Shown here piece after piece: positions 26,811 through 34,092 of a stretch of 64,000 nucleotides of DNA. Both the position numbers and the translations under genes were made by a program. Below the pieces are notes generated by a model that saw only the letters and a list, made by a program, of their open reading frames with translations, was not told the DNA's origin and ran no database searches. Origin of the DNA: Pseudomonadota bacterium (GTDB taxonomy: Bacteria; Pseudomonadota; Gammaproteobacteria; Burkholderiales; SG8-39). Location: assembly GCA_947455195.1 (NCBI GenBank), contig CANGMI010000005.1:192609-256608 (forward strand), in the 5' to 3' direction. Each line of letters opens with the position of its first letter. The stretch's first letter is position 1.

Positions 26811-27234
26811 CCGGGAAGCCTGCGGGTCGTGTCGGCCAGCCAGCGTTTGCGTTGACTTCGTGGACCGGATCGAGTGCAATCAGTTCAGCGAGGTCGGAGA
26901 ACACCTGCACGCCTGGCGCTTCAAACGGGCCCTCGCCGGGGTCGAGCGGCAGTGCAACCGCGCCGGCATCCGTCGTGCCGGCCGAGATGAGCAGTTCGTG
27001 ATCGCGCATGGCATCGATGGCCCTGGCGATGGTCGAGGCGTCCAGGTCAGGCGATGCGACGCCAATGGCAGCAATGACCTCTTCGGGTATGCGCGCCGAT
27101 TCGAACAGGCGCCAGACTACCGTCGCAGCGCCGCTCAAGCTGAAATACAGGCCTCGGCGGATGTCGATCAGGACGGATTCTCCATCGAACGCTTCAGCGA
27201 ACATCTCGGGGTTGGCCTGCAGGCGGTCGATCAT
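26800..27234 (-). CDS. PqqD-like peptide chaperone with C-terminal LDPVHEV motif
   Basis: A 144-residue protein. Residues 15-50 hold the PqqD signature: DGESVLIDIRRGLYFSLSG then VVWRLFE. PqqD-type domains bind precursor peptides and present them to modifying enzymes. The C-terminal 40 residues carry FSDLAELIALDPVHEV followed by GWP, a motif I associate with a subset of such proteins. ATG 27234 is taken as the start; a GTG at 27288 would add 18 residues. It is the first gene of the five-gene operon with the HPr-kinase-like gene, two glycosyltransferases and the nucleotidyltransferase. Confidence 0.75.
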   Translation of the reverse strand: MIDRLQANPEMFAEAFDGESVLIDIRRGLYFSLSGAATVVWRLFESARIPEEVIAAIGVASPDLDASTIARAIDAMRDHELLISAGTTDAGAVALPLDPGEGPFEAPGVQVFSDLAELIALDPVHEVNANAGWPTRPAGFPDVA

Positions 27235-27499
27235 GGGACACAAGGCCGGGCTAGCCCTGCCGTAGTTGCTGACCCAACCTTCTAGCACGGGATTTCGTCA
27301 TCGAGATTGTGATTTGTTTTGACAAGTCTCGGTCCGGTTCTGCACCAGTCTGTCTTTCAATCGCCTGAAGCGTGCGGCCGTGGCCGTGCCGTCCAATCGC
27401 TGAGCGGGTTGCCGACGATCGGTACTGCGCGCAGCGCAGCGTGACGACAACAAGACTTCATCAAGGGGGCCATGTTGCGCTGCGAAAATCCGCGCCGCA

Positions 27500-27640
27500 A
27501 TGATGTCGCCAGCGCTTCTCCATAACGCCGCCTACCTGGGTGGGTCCGATACGCGTGCGCGCTACAAGAAAAGCGTGCTGGGGCCACTTTGGCTCACCGT
27601 GGGCAACCTCATCTGCGTCGTGGGTCTGAGCCTTGCGTGA
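27500..27640 (+). pseudogene. 5' remnant of ABC-2 polysaccharide export permease (wzm-like)
   Basis: A 46-codon open frame reading [15 protein letters not shown], then [16 protein letters not shown] and [15 protein letters not shown] before a TGA. This is the N-terminal signature of Wzm/KpsM-type permeases, where a cytosolic helix with [11 protein letters not shown] precedes the first membrane span. A real permease has about 260 residues, so everything after the first span is missing. It lies 65 bp before glf. I infer a deletion between a former transporter gene and glf. Confidence 0.7.
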
Positions 27641-27704
27641 CCAGGGCGCAGGCATGCCCGATCAGGCGAGCGTCCAGCATGACGCTCGAAAAGGATGTGG
27701 CTTC

Positions 27705-28859
27705 ATGTCGCCGTTGAAGATTGCGGTTGTCGGCGCAGGCCTGTCGGGCGCGGTTGTCGCTCGCGAGCTTGCTCGGGTCGGGCACCGGATCACCGTGTTC
27801 GAGAGTCGTCCGCATCTGGCCGGCAACTGCCACTCCGAGCGCGATCGGCAGACCGGCGTCATGGTTCATGTCTATGGGCCGCACATCTTTCACACGAGCA
27901 ACCAGAAGGTCTGGGATTACGTTCGCCAGTTCGACGAGTTCATGCCATTTACCAACCGAGTCAAGGCCGTTGCTCGCGGTTCGGTCTACTCGATGCCGAT
28001 CAACCTTCTGACGATCAACAGTTTCTTCGGCAAGCAGTTCTCGCCGAGTGAGGCGGCGGCGTTCGTCGGTTCGATCGGCGACGCTTCGATTGCCGATCCC
28101 CAGACCTTCGAAGAGCAGGCCTTGCGCTTCGTCGGTCGCGATCTGTACGAAGCCTTCCTCAAGGGTTACACGATCAAGCAGTGGGGGCTGCATCCGGCCG
28201 AACTGCCGGCGTCCATCCTGAAGCGTCTGCCGGTCAGATTCAATTACGACGACAACTATTACGCGAGCACCTTTCAGGGCATGCCCCGGCATGGCTACAC
28301 CTGGATGGTCGGGAAAATGCTCGATCACCCTGCGATCGATGTGCACCTGTCGAGCCCGTTCGTGCGTGACAGGGCGGGGGGGTTCGATCACGTCTTCTAC
28401 AGTGGTCCGATCGATGCCTGGTTTGGTCACGAGAACGGTCGCCTGGGGTATCGCACACTCGATTTCCATGTCGAGCGCCATTCTGGCGACTATCAGGGCA
28501 ATGCGGTCATCAATTACTGCGATCAGGATGTTCCCTGGACGCGCATCTCGGAACACAAGCATTTCAGTCCGTGGGAGGCGCATGAAAGGACGCTCGTCTA
28601 CAAGGAGTCGAGTCGTTCATGTGGTCTCGGCGATACCCCGTACTACCCGATCAGACTGAGTCGGGACACCTCGCAACTGGCTCGATACATCGAGCGTGCA
28701 AGCGCCGAGCGGGGCATCACGTTCATGGGGCGATTGGGCACCTATCGCTATCTGGACATGCATGTGACGATTGCCGAGGCGCTGGCGGTTGCCGAGCGCT
28801 TCGTCGAAACCAGGGCTCATGGCGGGATCATGCCTGCCTTCGTCTGCGATCCTGTCTGA
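27705..28859 (+). CDS. glf: UDP-galactopyranose mutase
   Basis: A 384-residue flavoenzyme that interconverts UDP-galactopyranose and UDP-galactofuranose for surface polysaccharides. The FAD motif is VVGAGLSGAVVARELA near residue 8, followed by the family segments YGPHIFHTSNQKVWDYV, FLKGYTIKQWGLHP, RFNYDDNYY and MPRHGYTWMV. Length and motifs are complete and there is no frameshift. The start at 27705 has AAGGATG upstream. It stands between a truncated export permease and a glycosyltransferase tail, so it may be a surviving orphan of a galactan-type locus. Confidence 0.93.
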   Translation: MSPLKIAVVGAGLSGAVVARELARVGHRITVFESRPHLAGNCHSERDRQTGVMVHVYGPHIFHTSNQKVWDYVRQFDEFMPFTNRVKAVARGSVYSMPINLLTINSFFGKQFSPSEAAAFVGSIGDASIADPQTFEEQALRFVGRDLYEAFLKGYTIKQWGLHPAELPASILKRLPVRFNYDDNYYASTFQGMPRHGYTWMVGKMLDHPAIDVHLSSPFVRDRAGGFDHVFYSGPIDAWFGHENGRLGYRTLDFHVERHSGDYQGNAVINYCDQDVPWTRISEHKHFSPWEAHERTLVYKESSRSCGLGDTPYYPIRLSRDTSQLARYIERASAERGITFMGRLGTYRYLDMHVTIAEALAVAERFVETRAHGGIMPAFVCDPV

Positions 28860-29053
28860 TCTACAACATCAGGAATCGCCTTGCTGTCGTGAGCAGCCAC
28901 TGTCGGTTTCCACGACTTGCATCGCTGATCGCCGGCGGCATCGGGGCGGCGATCTGGATGTGCTCGAAGGGGTGCCTGCGGCCCGCCTCGATCAGGCTTT
29001 TCGCACGCTCCGTGCGTGACGGGTTCCAGCGTCGGCTGGGTCCGCTGCGCTGA
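28856..29053 (+). pseudogene. 3' remnant of a glycosyltransferase (GT2 C terminus)
   Basis: Directly after the glf stop, an in-frame stretch of about 65 codons reads IYNIRNRLAVVSSHCRFPRL and ends DGFQRRLGPLR. This resembles the C-terminal tail of family 2 transferases (Y-x-x-RN-x-L ... DG-x-x-x-RLG). No start codon or GT-A fold precedes it. With the permease remnant at 27500 it suggests a polysaccharide locus reduced by deletions. The similarity is to a weakly conserved tail, so confidence is moderate. Confidence 0.5.
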
Positions 29054-29084
29054 ACCAGAGGCTGCGGGGGGGCACCATGGGTCG

Positions 29085-29168
29085 CTCGGCATGCCGAGAG
29101 GCGCGGTCCATCGGCCTGTCCTTGCGCCCCCCTCCCCCTCGGCGCGGTGCCAGGTTGTCCGATGGACC
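29085..29168. repeat. Palindrome and 10-bp inverted repeat upstream of bciA
   Basis: A perfect 14-base palindrome CTCGGCATGCCGAG lies at 29085-29098. A perfect 10-base inverted repeat (GGTCCATCGG at 29105-29114, CCGATGGACC at 29159-29168) follows, with 44 bases between the arms. Both are in the leader region of bciA and could be operator or RNA structure. Neither matches the PpsR pattern TGT-N12-ACA. Confidence 0.45.
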
Positions 29169-29194
29169 TGGGCCCTGTAGGCTTGGTATCGACC

Positions 29195-30232
29195 ATGGTT
29201 TCGATATCCGCCTTGTCGCCTCATCCTCCGAGCCGATCACCCCAAGCCCGGCGTGTCCTTGTTCTGGGCGCGACAGGTACGATCGGCCGTGCGACCGTGC
29301 GTGCGTTGGTCCGACGCGAGCATGACGTTGTCTGCCTGGTGCGGTCGCGTGCCGGGGTTGGCGGTGCCCTGTCAGGGCACGCCACGGCGAACCTGCTGAG
29401 CGGCGCCGTGGTGCGCTTCGGTGACCCCTGCGATCCGGTCTCGTTGCGCCGCGACGGCTTTTGCGGCGAGCGCTTCGATGCCGTCGTGTCCTGTCTTGCC
29501 TCGCGCACAGGGTCGCCGCGTGACGCCTGGGCGGTCGATCATCAGGCGCATGTCGAGGCACTGGGCGCCGCGCGCGAAGCGGGCGTGGTGCATTTCGTCC
29601 TGCTCTCGGCGATCTGCGTGCAAAAGCCACTTCTGGCGTTTCAGCACGCGAAACTCGCCTTCGAGCAGACGCTCATCGAGTCGGGCCTGACCTATTCCAT
29701 CGTCCGCCCTACAGCCTTCTTCAAGTCGCTCTGCGGCCAGATCGAGCGGGTGCGGGCGGGCAAACCCTTCCTCATCTTTGGTGACGGCAGGCTCACTGCC
29801 TGCAAGCCGATCAGCGACCCGGATCTCGGTGACTACATCGCCCGGTGCCTCGACGACCGGGCGTGCCACAACAAGGTCCTGCCGATTGGCGGGCCGGGCG
29901 ACGCGATCACTCCGCGCGAGCAGGGCGAACGGCTCTTCGCCCTCATGGGGCGTGAGCCTCGGTTCCGTTCAGTCCCCGTCGGCTTTCTCGATGTGATCAT
30001 CGCTGTGCTGGCGACCCTGGGCCGTGTGGTGCCTGCTCTGGCCGACAAGGCCGAATTGGCCCGCATCGGTCGCTATTACGCCACCGAGTCCATGCTTGTG
30101 CTCGACCCGACCAGCGGGCGTTACGACGCAGCGGCCACGCCCGCCACCGGTCGTGAAACCTTGTTTGATTGTTATGCCCGCCTTGCGCGCGGCGAAGTTG
30201 CCCCTGAACGTGGCGACCACGCGGTGTTCTGA
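29195..30232 (+). CDS. bciA: Divinyl (proto)chlorophyllide 8-vinyl reductase, BciA type
   Basis: A 345-residue NADPH-dependent reductase that reduces the C8 vinyl group during bacteriochlorophyll synthesis. The Rossmann motif VLGATGTIGRATVRAL is near the N terminus. BciA-specific stretches are SCLASRTGSPRDAW, LLSAICVQKPLLAFQHAK, YSIVRPTAFFKSL, GGPGDAITPREQGE. These set it apart from general NmrA-like proteins and from the ferredoxin-type BciB. The start at 29195 leaves a short leader before the motif; an in-frame ATG at 29162 is possible. It is not next to other bch genes but is about 19 kb from the puc operon, which supports a phototrophic host. Confidence 0.92.
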   Translation: MVSISALSPHPPSRSPQARRVLVLGATGTIGRATVRALVRREHDVVCLVRSRAGVGGALSGHATANLLSGAVVRFGDPCDPVSLRRDGFCGERFDAVVSCLASRTGSPRDAWAVDHQAHVEALGAAREAGVVHFVLLSAICVQKPLLAFQHAKLAFEQTLIESGLTYSIVRPTAFFKSLCGQIERVRAGKPFLIFGDGRLTACKPISDPDLGDYIARCLDDRACHNKVLPIGGPGDAITPREQGERLFALMGREPRFRSVPVGFLDVIIAVLATLGRVVPALADKAELARIGRYYATESMLVLDPTSGRYDAAATPATGRETLFDCYARLARGEVAPERGDHAVF

Positions 30233-30350
30233 TTGTGTATGCTCAGGCCGCCCCGATCCGAGGGCTGGCGGGTGCATGGGGGCAAGAGGAGTCGTCTGAC
30301 TGCCTGCCTTGTGCGAAGCACCGCCTTCATGCATCCCCAGGAGACTCGCC

Positions 30351-30749
30351 ATGGCTACTTCCCTCGAGAAGATTCTGAACAGCAGTGAGTCGGCTCTGAC
30401 GCTGCTTCAGGTTCTTGCTGAAAACAGCTTCGATTCGATTCTGGTCACCGACGCATCAGCCGCCGGAAAGATCATCTATGCCAACAAGGCCTTCAAGAAA
30501 CTCACCGGGCACGATCCGGTCGAGGTGCTGGGTCAGACCCCGCGAATCCTGCAAGGGCCGGGTACCGACAAGAAGGTGATCGATCGGTTGTCGGCAGCGT
30601 TGAAGTCGGGCGGCCGCTTCGAAGGCAAGGCCATCAACTACAAGAAGGACGGCACGCCGTTCATCATGTACTGGCGCGTGCTGCCGATCAAGGCGGGCAA
30701 GAAGATCACCGCCTGGGTCGCCATCCAGCGCGAGGGCACAACGGTCTGA
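30351..30749 (+). CDS. Stand-alone PAS-domain protein, LOV-like without the cysteine
   Basis: A 132-residue protein that is one PAS domain: FDSILVTDASAAGKIIYANK, LTGHDPVEVLGQTPRILQGP and NYKKDGTPFIMYWRVLPI. The order and spacing match LOV blue-light domains, but the photoactive Cys of the NCRFLQ motif is replaced by Pro64 (TPRILQ) and a flavin-binding Asn after GTPF is replaced. Gln126 near the end is kept. It is probably a non-photocycling sensor or partner module. The start at 30351 has AGGAG at 30339-30343. It has no output domain and ends 3 bp from a converging cupin gene. Confidence 0.82.
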   Translation: MATSLEKILNSSESALTLLQVLAENSFDSILVTDASAAGKIIYANKAFKKLTGHDPVEVLGQTPRILQGPGTDKKVIDRLSAALKSGGRFEGKAINYKKDGTPFIMYWRVLPIKAGKKITAWVAIQREGTTV

Positions 30750-30752
30750 GTT

Positions 30753-31421
30753 TCAGGTCGTTACCGGTCGCAGGTGCCCCACCTTCACGTAGATGAGGGC
30801 GCCTGCGCTGCCGGTGAACGGGGCATGCTCGCTCATGGCCGGACTGCGCAGCCAGGTGCCTGCCGGGTAAGTGCCGTGCTCATCCTCGAAGACTCCCTCG
30901 AGCACCAGTATCTCCTCACCGGCCGCGTGTCGATGGCGGTGAAACTGCGTGTCGGGCGCCCAGCGCACCAGCGCCGTGTCGACGCCGCCATGCGAGTGCA
31001 GGGGCATCACCGAGAGGCCTGGCACCAGCCCGGCTCGCCAGGGCGCCGTTCGCGTATCAACGCGCAGGGTTGTTCGATCGTCGGTTGCAAACTGGCGCAA
31101 CTTCACGAAGAGCAGGCAGCCTTCGTCTGACCAGGGGGCGTGACTGCTGCCGGCCGGGTTGCGCAGATACGTGCCGGCCGGATGATGGCCAGTCTCGTCG
31201 CAGAAAACGCCCTCGAGCACGAGTATCTCTTCGCCACCGCCGTGCTCATGGTGGTCGTAGCCTGAGCCCGGTTCATAGCGAACGATGCTGGTGGCGCGCG
31301 CTACTTCGTCACCGATTCGATCGAGCATCCACCGCGTCACACCAGCGAGGGGCGAGGGCACCCAAGCCGCATCGGCTGGCGTCAGACTCACGCGCAGGCT
31401 GAAGTCATCGTTGAGGTTCAT
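30753..31421 (-). CDS. Bicupin of the ChrR cupin-like family
   Basis: A 222-residue protein with two cupin modules. Each has the same sequence core: YDHHEHGGGEEILVLEGVF in the first and FHRHRHAAGEEILVLEGVF in the second, with His-x3-5-His-Glu metal ligands. Both continue with G-x-YPAGT-x-LR-x-P. This is the architecture of ChrR-type cupins, but the N-terminal zinc anti-sigma domain of ChrR is absent and no sigma-E gene is near. It may be a metal-binding enzyme or sensor. Start 31421 is preferred; ATG 31427 is two codons earlier. Confidence 0.78.
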   Translation of the reverse strand: MNLNDDFSLRVSLTPADAAWVPSPLAGVTRWMLDRIGDEVARATSIVRYEPGSGYDHHEHGGGEEILVLEGVFCDETGHHPAGTYLRNPAGSSHAPWSDEGCLLFVKLRQFATDDRTTLRVDTRTAPWRAGLVPGLSVMPLHSHGGVDTALVRWAPDTQFHRHRHAAGEEILVLEGVFEDEHGTYPAGTWLRSPAMSEHAPFTGSAGALIYVKVGHLRPVTT

Positions 31422-31577
31422 GGGCATACCGGCCAGAGGTTGGTGGCGGGGTGGGACGCACGATGGCACGCGCCCGCACCGGCAGTTTGCAAGCCTCTCA
31501 CAACAGCAAGGCTGCTCGGCTATAGTACGCGCTGATCCTGCCTGCCACCTCGAATGCAGGCTTCAAAGAGATCGATG

Positions 31578-31600
31578 CCTCCCCGGGTCCATCGGGGAGG
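31578..31600. promoter_or_regulatory. Hairpin or operator ahead of Rieske gene
   Basis: A perfect 8-base inverted repeat (CCTCCCCG / CGGGGAGG) with a 7-base spacer lies 37 bases before the ATG at 31637. A TATAGT that could serve as a -10 element lies at 31521-31526, so the repeat would be in the 5' leader. There is no T-run after it. It could be an operator or an RNA hairpin. Confidence 0.45.
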
Positions 31601-31636
31601 ACATCCGCAGACGCCATCAAGACGAGGAGACACGAC

Positions 31637-32806
31637 ATGAAGCGCGAGGACAACGAACTGCTCACCCAGGTCGGGCCAGGTACGCCCTGCGGTGAGATGC
31701 TGCGACGCTACTGGTGGCCGATCGCCACCTCGGCCGAGGTCAAGGACAAGCCCCTGCCGGTGCGGGTGCTCGGCGAGGATCTGGTCATGTTCCGCGACCC
31801 CGAAGGCCGTGTGGGCCTGCTGGCGAAGGCCTGTGCCCACCGTGGCGCGTCACTCGAATATGGTCGGGTCGAGGAATGCGGTCTGCGTTGCTGTTATCAC
31901 GGCTGGGTGTTCGATGTAGAGGGGCGTTGCGTCGAGCAGCCGATGGAGCCGCCGGGCAGCACGCTGAAGAACCGCGTGCGGCAAAAGGCCTATGTCACAC
32001 GCGAGGCCGGCGGCTTGCTCTTCGCCTACATGGGGCCTCTGCCTGCGCCGCTCTTTCCGCGCTATGACGTGCTCTTCGAGACCCGCGGGCGGCGTGCCGT
32101 CTGGGGACGCGATGTCCACAACAACTGGCTCCAGGCCACCGAGAATCCGCTTGATCCCTATCACGTGATGGTGACCCACGCGAGCATCTACCCCGAACTC
32201 GCGATGACCCGGCCCGATGTCACCTGGAAGGAGACCTGGTACGGCGTGCAGATGGATTCGGTCGACGAGAAGAACGGGTTTTCCGAGCGCTACCACCACG
32301 TGTTTCCGGGCGCCGTTCGGGTCAACGTGCAGCGCGTGGGCCAGGAGTCGTGCCAGTACATCATCTGGCAGACCCCGCGTGACGACTGCTCGACCGTAGC
32401 CTGGTTTGCCTGGAGTTCCGAGAGCAAGGAGCCGCCGCATCAGCTCACGACGGGTGACTATCAGAAGACCGTGTCCGGTGACTGGCGGCGCGTCGACGAT
32501 GGCTGGTGGGGGTTGTGGGAGCGTGATCAGGATGATGCGGTCATCACCAGCCAGGGGATCATCGCCGATCGGACCCAGGAGCATCTGGGCGCCTCCGACA
32601 AGGGCATCGTCCTTTACCGCAAGATGCTCAAGAACGCGATCGATGCGGTCGCCAAGGGCAAGGATCCGATGGGCGTCCTGCGCAAGAAAGAGCAGGATGT
32701 GCCGATCAACTTCGACACCTGGAAGCGTGGCCTCGGTGCAAAGCCGGGCCGTGTCCGACGCAAGTCCAAGGGCGACGAATTGAAGATCATCGCACCCTTC
32801 GCCTGA
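31637..32806 (+). CDS. Phthalate dioxygenase-type Rieske oxygenase
   Basis: A 389-residue oxygenase of the phthalate/phenoxybenzoate group, with the hallmark GPGTPCGEMLRRYWWPIA. Rieske ligands are C66-x-H68 and C85-x2-H88, and the mononuclear iron site is D173-x2-H176-x4-H181 after NWLQATENPL. DRTQEHLGASDKG is the usual C-terminal motif. The basic tail (GRVRRKSKGDE) is unusual. It precedes Liv system II by 86 bp and may act on its cargo. No reductase is adjacent. Confidence 0.9.
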   Translation: MKREDNELLTQVGPGTPCGEMLRRYWWPIATSAEVKDKPLPVRVLGEDLVMFRDPEGRVGLLAKACAHRGASLEYGRVEECGLRCCYHGWVFDVEGRCVEQPMEPPGSTLKNRVRQKAYVTREAGGLLFAYMGPLPAPLFPRYDVLFETRGRRAVWGRDVHNNWLQATENPLDPYHVMVTHASIYPELAMTRPDVTWKETWYGVQMDSVDEKNGFSERYHHVFPGAVRVNVQRVGQESCQYIIWQTPRDDCSTVAWFAWSSESKEPPHQLTTGDYQKTVSGDWRRVDDGWWGLWERDQDDAVITSQGIIADRTQEHLGASDKGIVLYRKMLKNAIDAVAKGKDPMGVLRKKEQDVPINFDTWKRGLGAKPGRVRRKSKGDELKIIAPFA

Positions 32807-32844
32807 TCGGTGATCTGGCGCCTGTTGACTGGGCTGTACACAAG

Positions 32845-32870
32845 AAAAAACCCGCCACAGTCGTGGCGGG
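32845..32870 (-). terminator. Intrinsic terminator read on the minus strand
   Basis: A perfect 8-bp stem (CCCGCCAC at 32851-32858, GTGGCGGG at 32863-32870) with a 4-base loop is preceded on the plus strand by six A residues (32845-32850). Read on the minus strand this is a GC hairpin followed by TTTTTT, a textbook intrinsic terminator. Both flanking genes run on the plus strand, so it would stop antisense transcription entering the Rieske gene. Confidence 0.65.
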
Positions 32871-32892
32871 CGATTCATCCAAGGAGACACGC

Positions 32893-34080
32893 ATGAGATC
32901 CCTGCGATCGGTAGCGCTCGCTGTTGTTCTGACCACCTGCGCCTGCGGCGCCGCGCTTGCACAGACGCCGGCCCAGCCGCCGATCAGGATCGGCATCCTT
33001 ACCGAACTCTCCGGTCCGCTCGGGCCGTCGGGCGCCGGGCAACGCGACGGCTTTCTGCTCTTTCTGAAGAAGAATGGCAACAGGCTTGGCGGCCGTGTGG
33101 TCGAAACCATCATCGAAGACACCGGCAACGATCCGCAGACCACGATCACCAAGGCGAAGAAGCTCGCCGAATCCGATCGGGTCGATCTGCTCATGGGGCC
33201 GCTGTCTTCCGCCAACGGCGCTGCAGTACGCAATTATCTCATCGCGCAGAAGTTGCCCACACTGCTGGAGGCCACCGTTGATGAAATCGGTGATGGAAAG
33301 TACATCTTTCGCACTTCGTTCTCGGGCAATGCCGACTCCTATCTGCAGGGCTATCTGCCGGGCAAGGCCGGCTTTCGCAAGGCGATTGTCGTTGCGCCCA
33401 ACTTCAATGCGGGCCAGACGGGTGCCGATTACTTCGAGCGCGGCTTCGTGGCGGCTGGCGGCAAGGTCGTACAGCGGATCCTGCCGCGCCTGGGTACCCC
33501 TGACTATGGTTCGGTGGTGGGGCAGTTCTCGGCCGAGGCCGACGTGGGCATCATCTTCATGGCCGGTGGTGATGCCATCCGCTTCGTGAAGGCCTTTGCC
33601 GATTACGGCAAGAAACTGCCCCTCTACGGGTTTACGGCAACCGTGGATGAAACCCTGCTGCCCGCGCAGGGCAAGGCGGCGCTCGGATTCACCGGTGCGG
33701 GGTTTTACTTCTCGACCATCGACAGCCCGGTCAACCGGCAGTTCGTGGCCGACTATCAGGCGGCCTACAAGCAGAATCCGGCCTGGTTCTCGGCGGGCGG
33801 CTACATCGCGGCACAGGCTATCGATGCGGCACTCATGCGCACCGGCGGGAAGGTCGACGATCGCGAGGCGATGGTGACCGCCCTGCGTGGCGTGCGTCTG
33901 GTCACGCCTGCGGGCAGTTTTGCCTTTGACGAAAACCACAATCCGATTCAGCCGCGCTACGTGATGCAGGTGCGCGAAGTCAATGGCGTGATCCAGCCGG
34001 TGATTCTTGGTGTCATCCCCGAGTTCAAGCCCGTGGCGGAACCGCCGACGCTGCCCGCGGGTCTGGTGTTGCCCCGCTGA
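32893..34080 (+). CDS. Liv-type periplasmic substrate-binding protein (system II)
   Basis: A 395-residue Peripla_BP_6 protein. The signal peptide ends near CGAALAQ and the mature domain starts with IRIGILTELSGPLGPSG; TNDPQ-like and GPLSSANGAAVRNYL segments fit the family. The start at 32893 has AAGGAGAC upstream. It leads the five-gene plus-strand operon of Liv system II (to 37446), in which all spacings are 12 bp or less. It is related to binding proteins for aromatic acids as well as branched-chain amino acids, so cargo is open. Confidence 0.92.
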   Translation: MRSLRSVALAVVLTTCACGAALAQTPAQPPIRIGILTELSGPLGPSGAGQRDGFLLFLKKNGNRLGGRVVETIIEDTGNDPQTTITKAKKLAESDRVDLLMGPLSSANGAAVRNYLIAQKLPTLLEATVDEIGDGKYIFRTSFSGNADSYLQGYLPGKAGFRKAIVVAPNFNAGQTGADYFERGFVAAGGKVVQRILPRLGTPDYGSVVGQFSAEADVGIIFMAGGDAIRFVKAFADYGKKLPLYGFTATVDETLLPAQGKAALGFTGAGFYFSTIDSPVNRQFVADYQAAYKQNPAWFSAGGYIAAQAIDAALMRTGGKVDDREAMVTALRGVRLVTPAGSFAFDENHNPIQPRYVMQVREVNGVIQPVILGVIPEFKPVAEPPTLPAGLVLPR

Positions 34081-34092
34081 AGACGCGTTGCC

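Noticed and set aside
27289-27360. Promoter of the PqqD operon (TTGTCA, 17 bases, GATGAC on the minus strand)
   Set aside because: The -10 match is too weak to call.
30753-31421. ChrR anti-sigma factor
   Set aside because: The zinc-binding anti-sigma domain is missing and no rpoE-like gene is adjacent, so only the cupin family is called.
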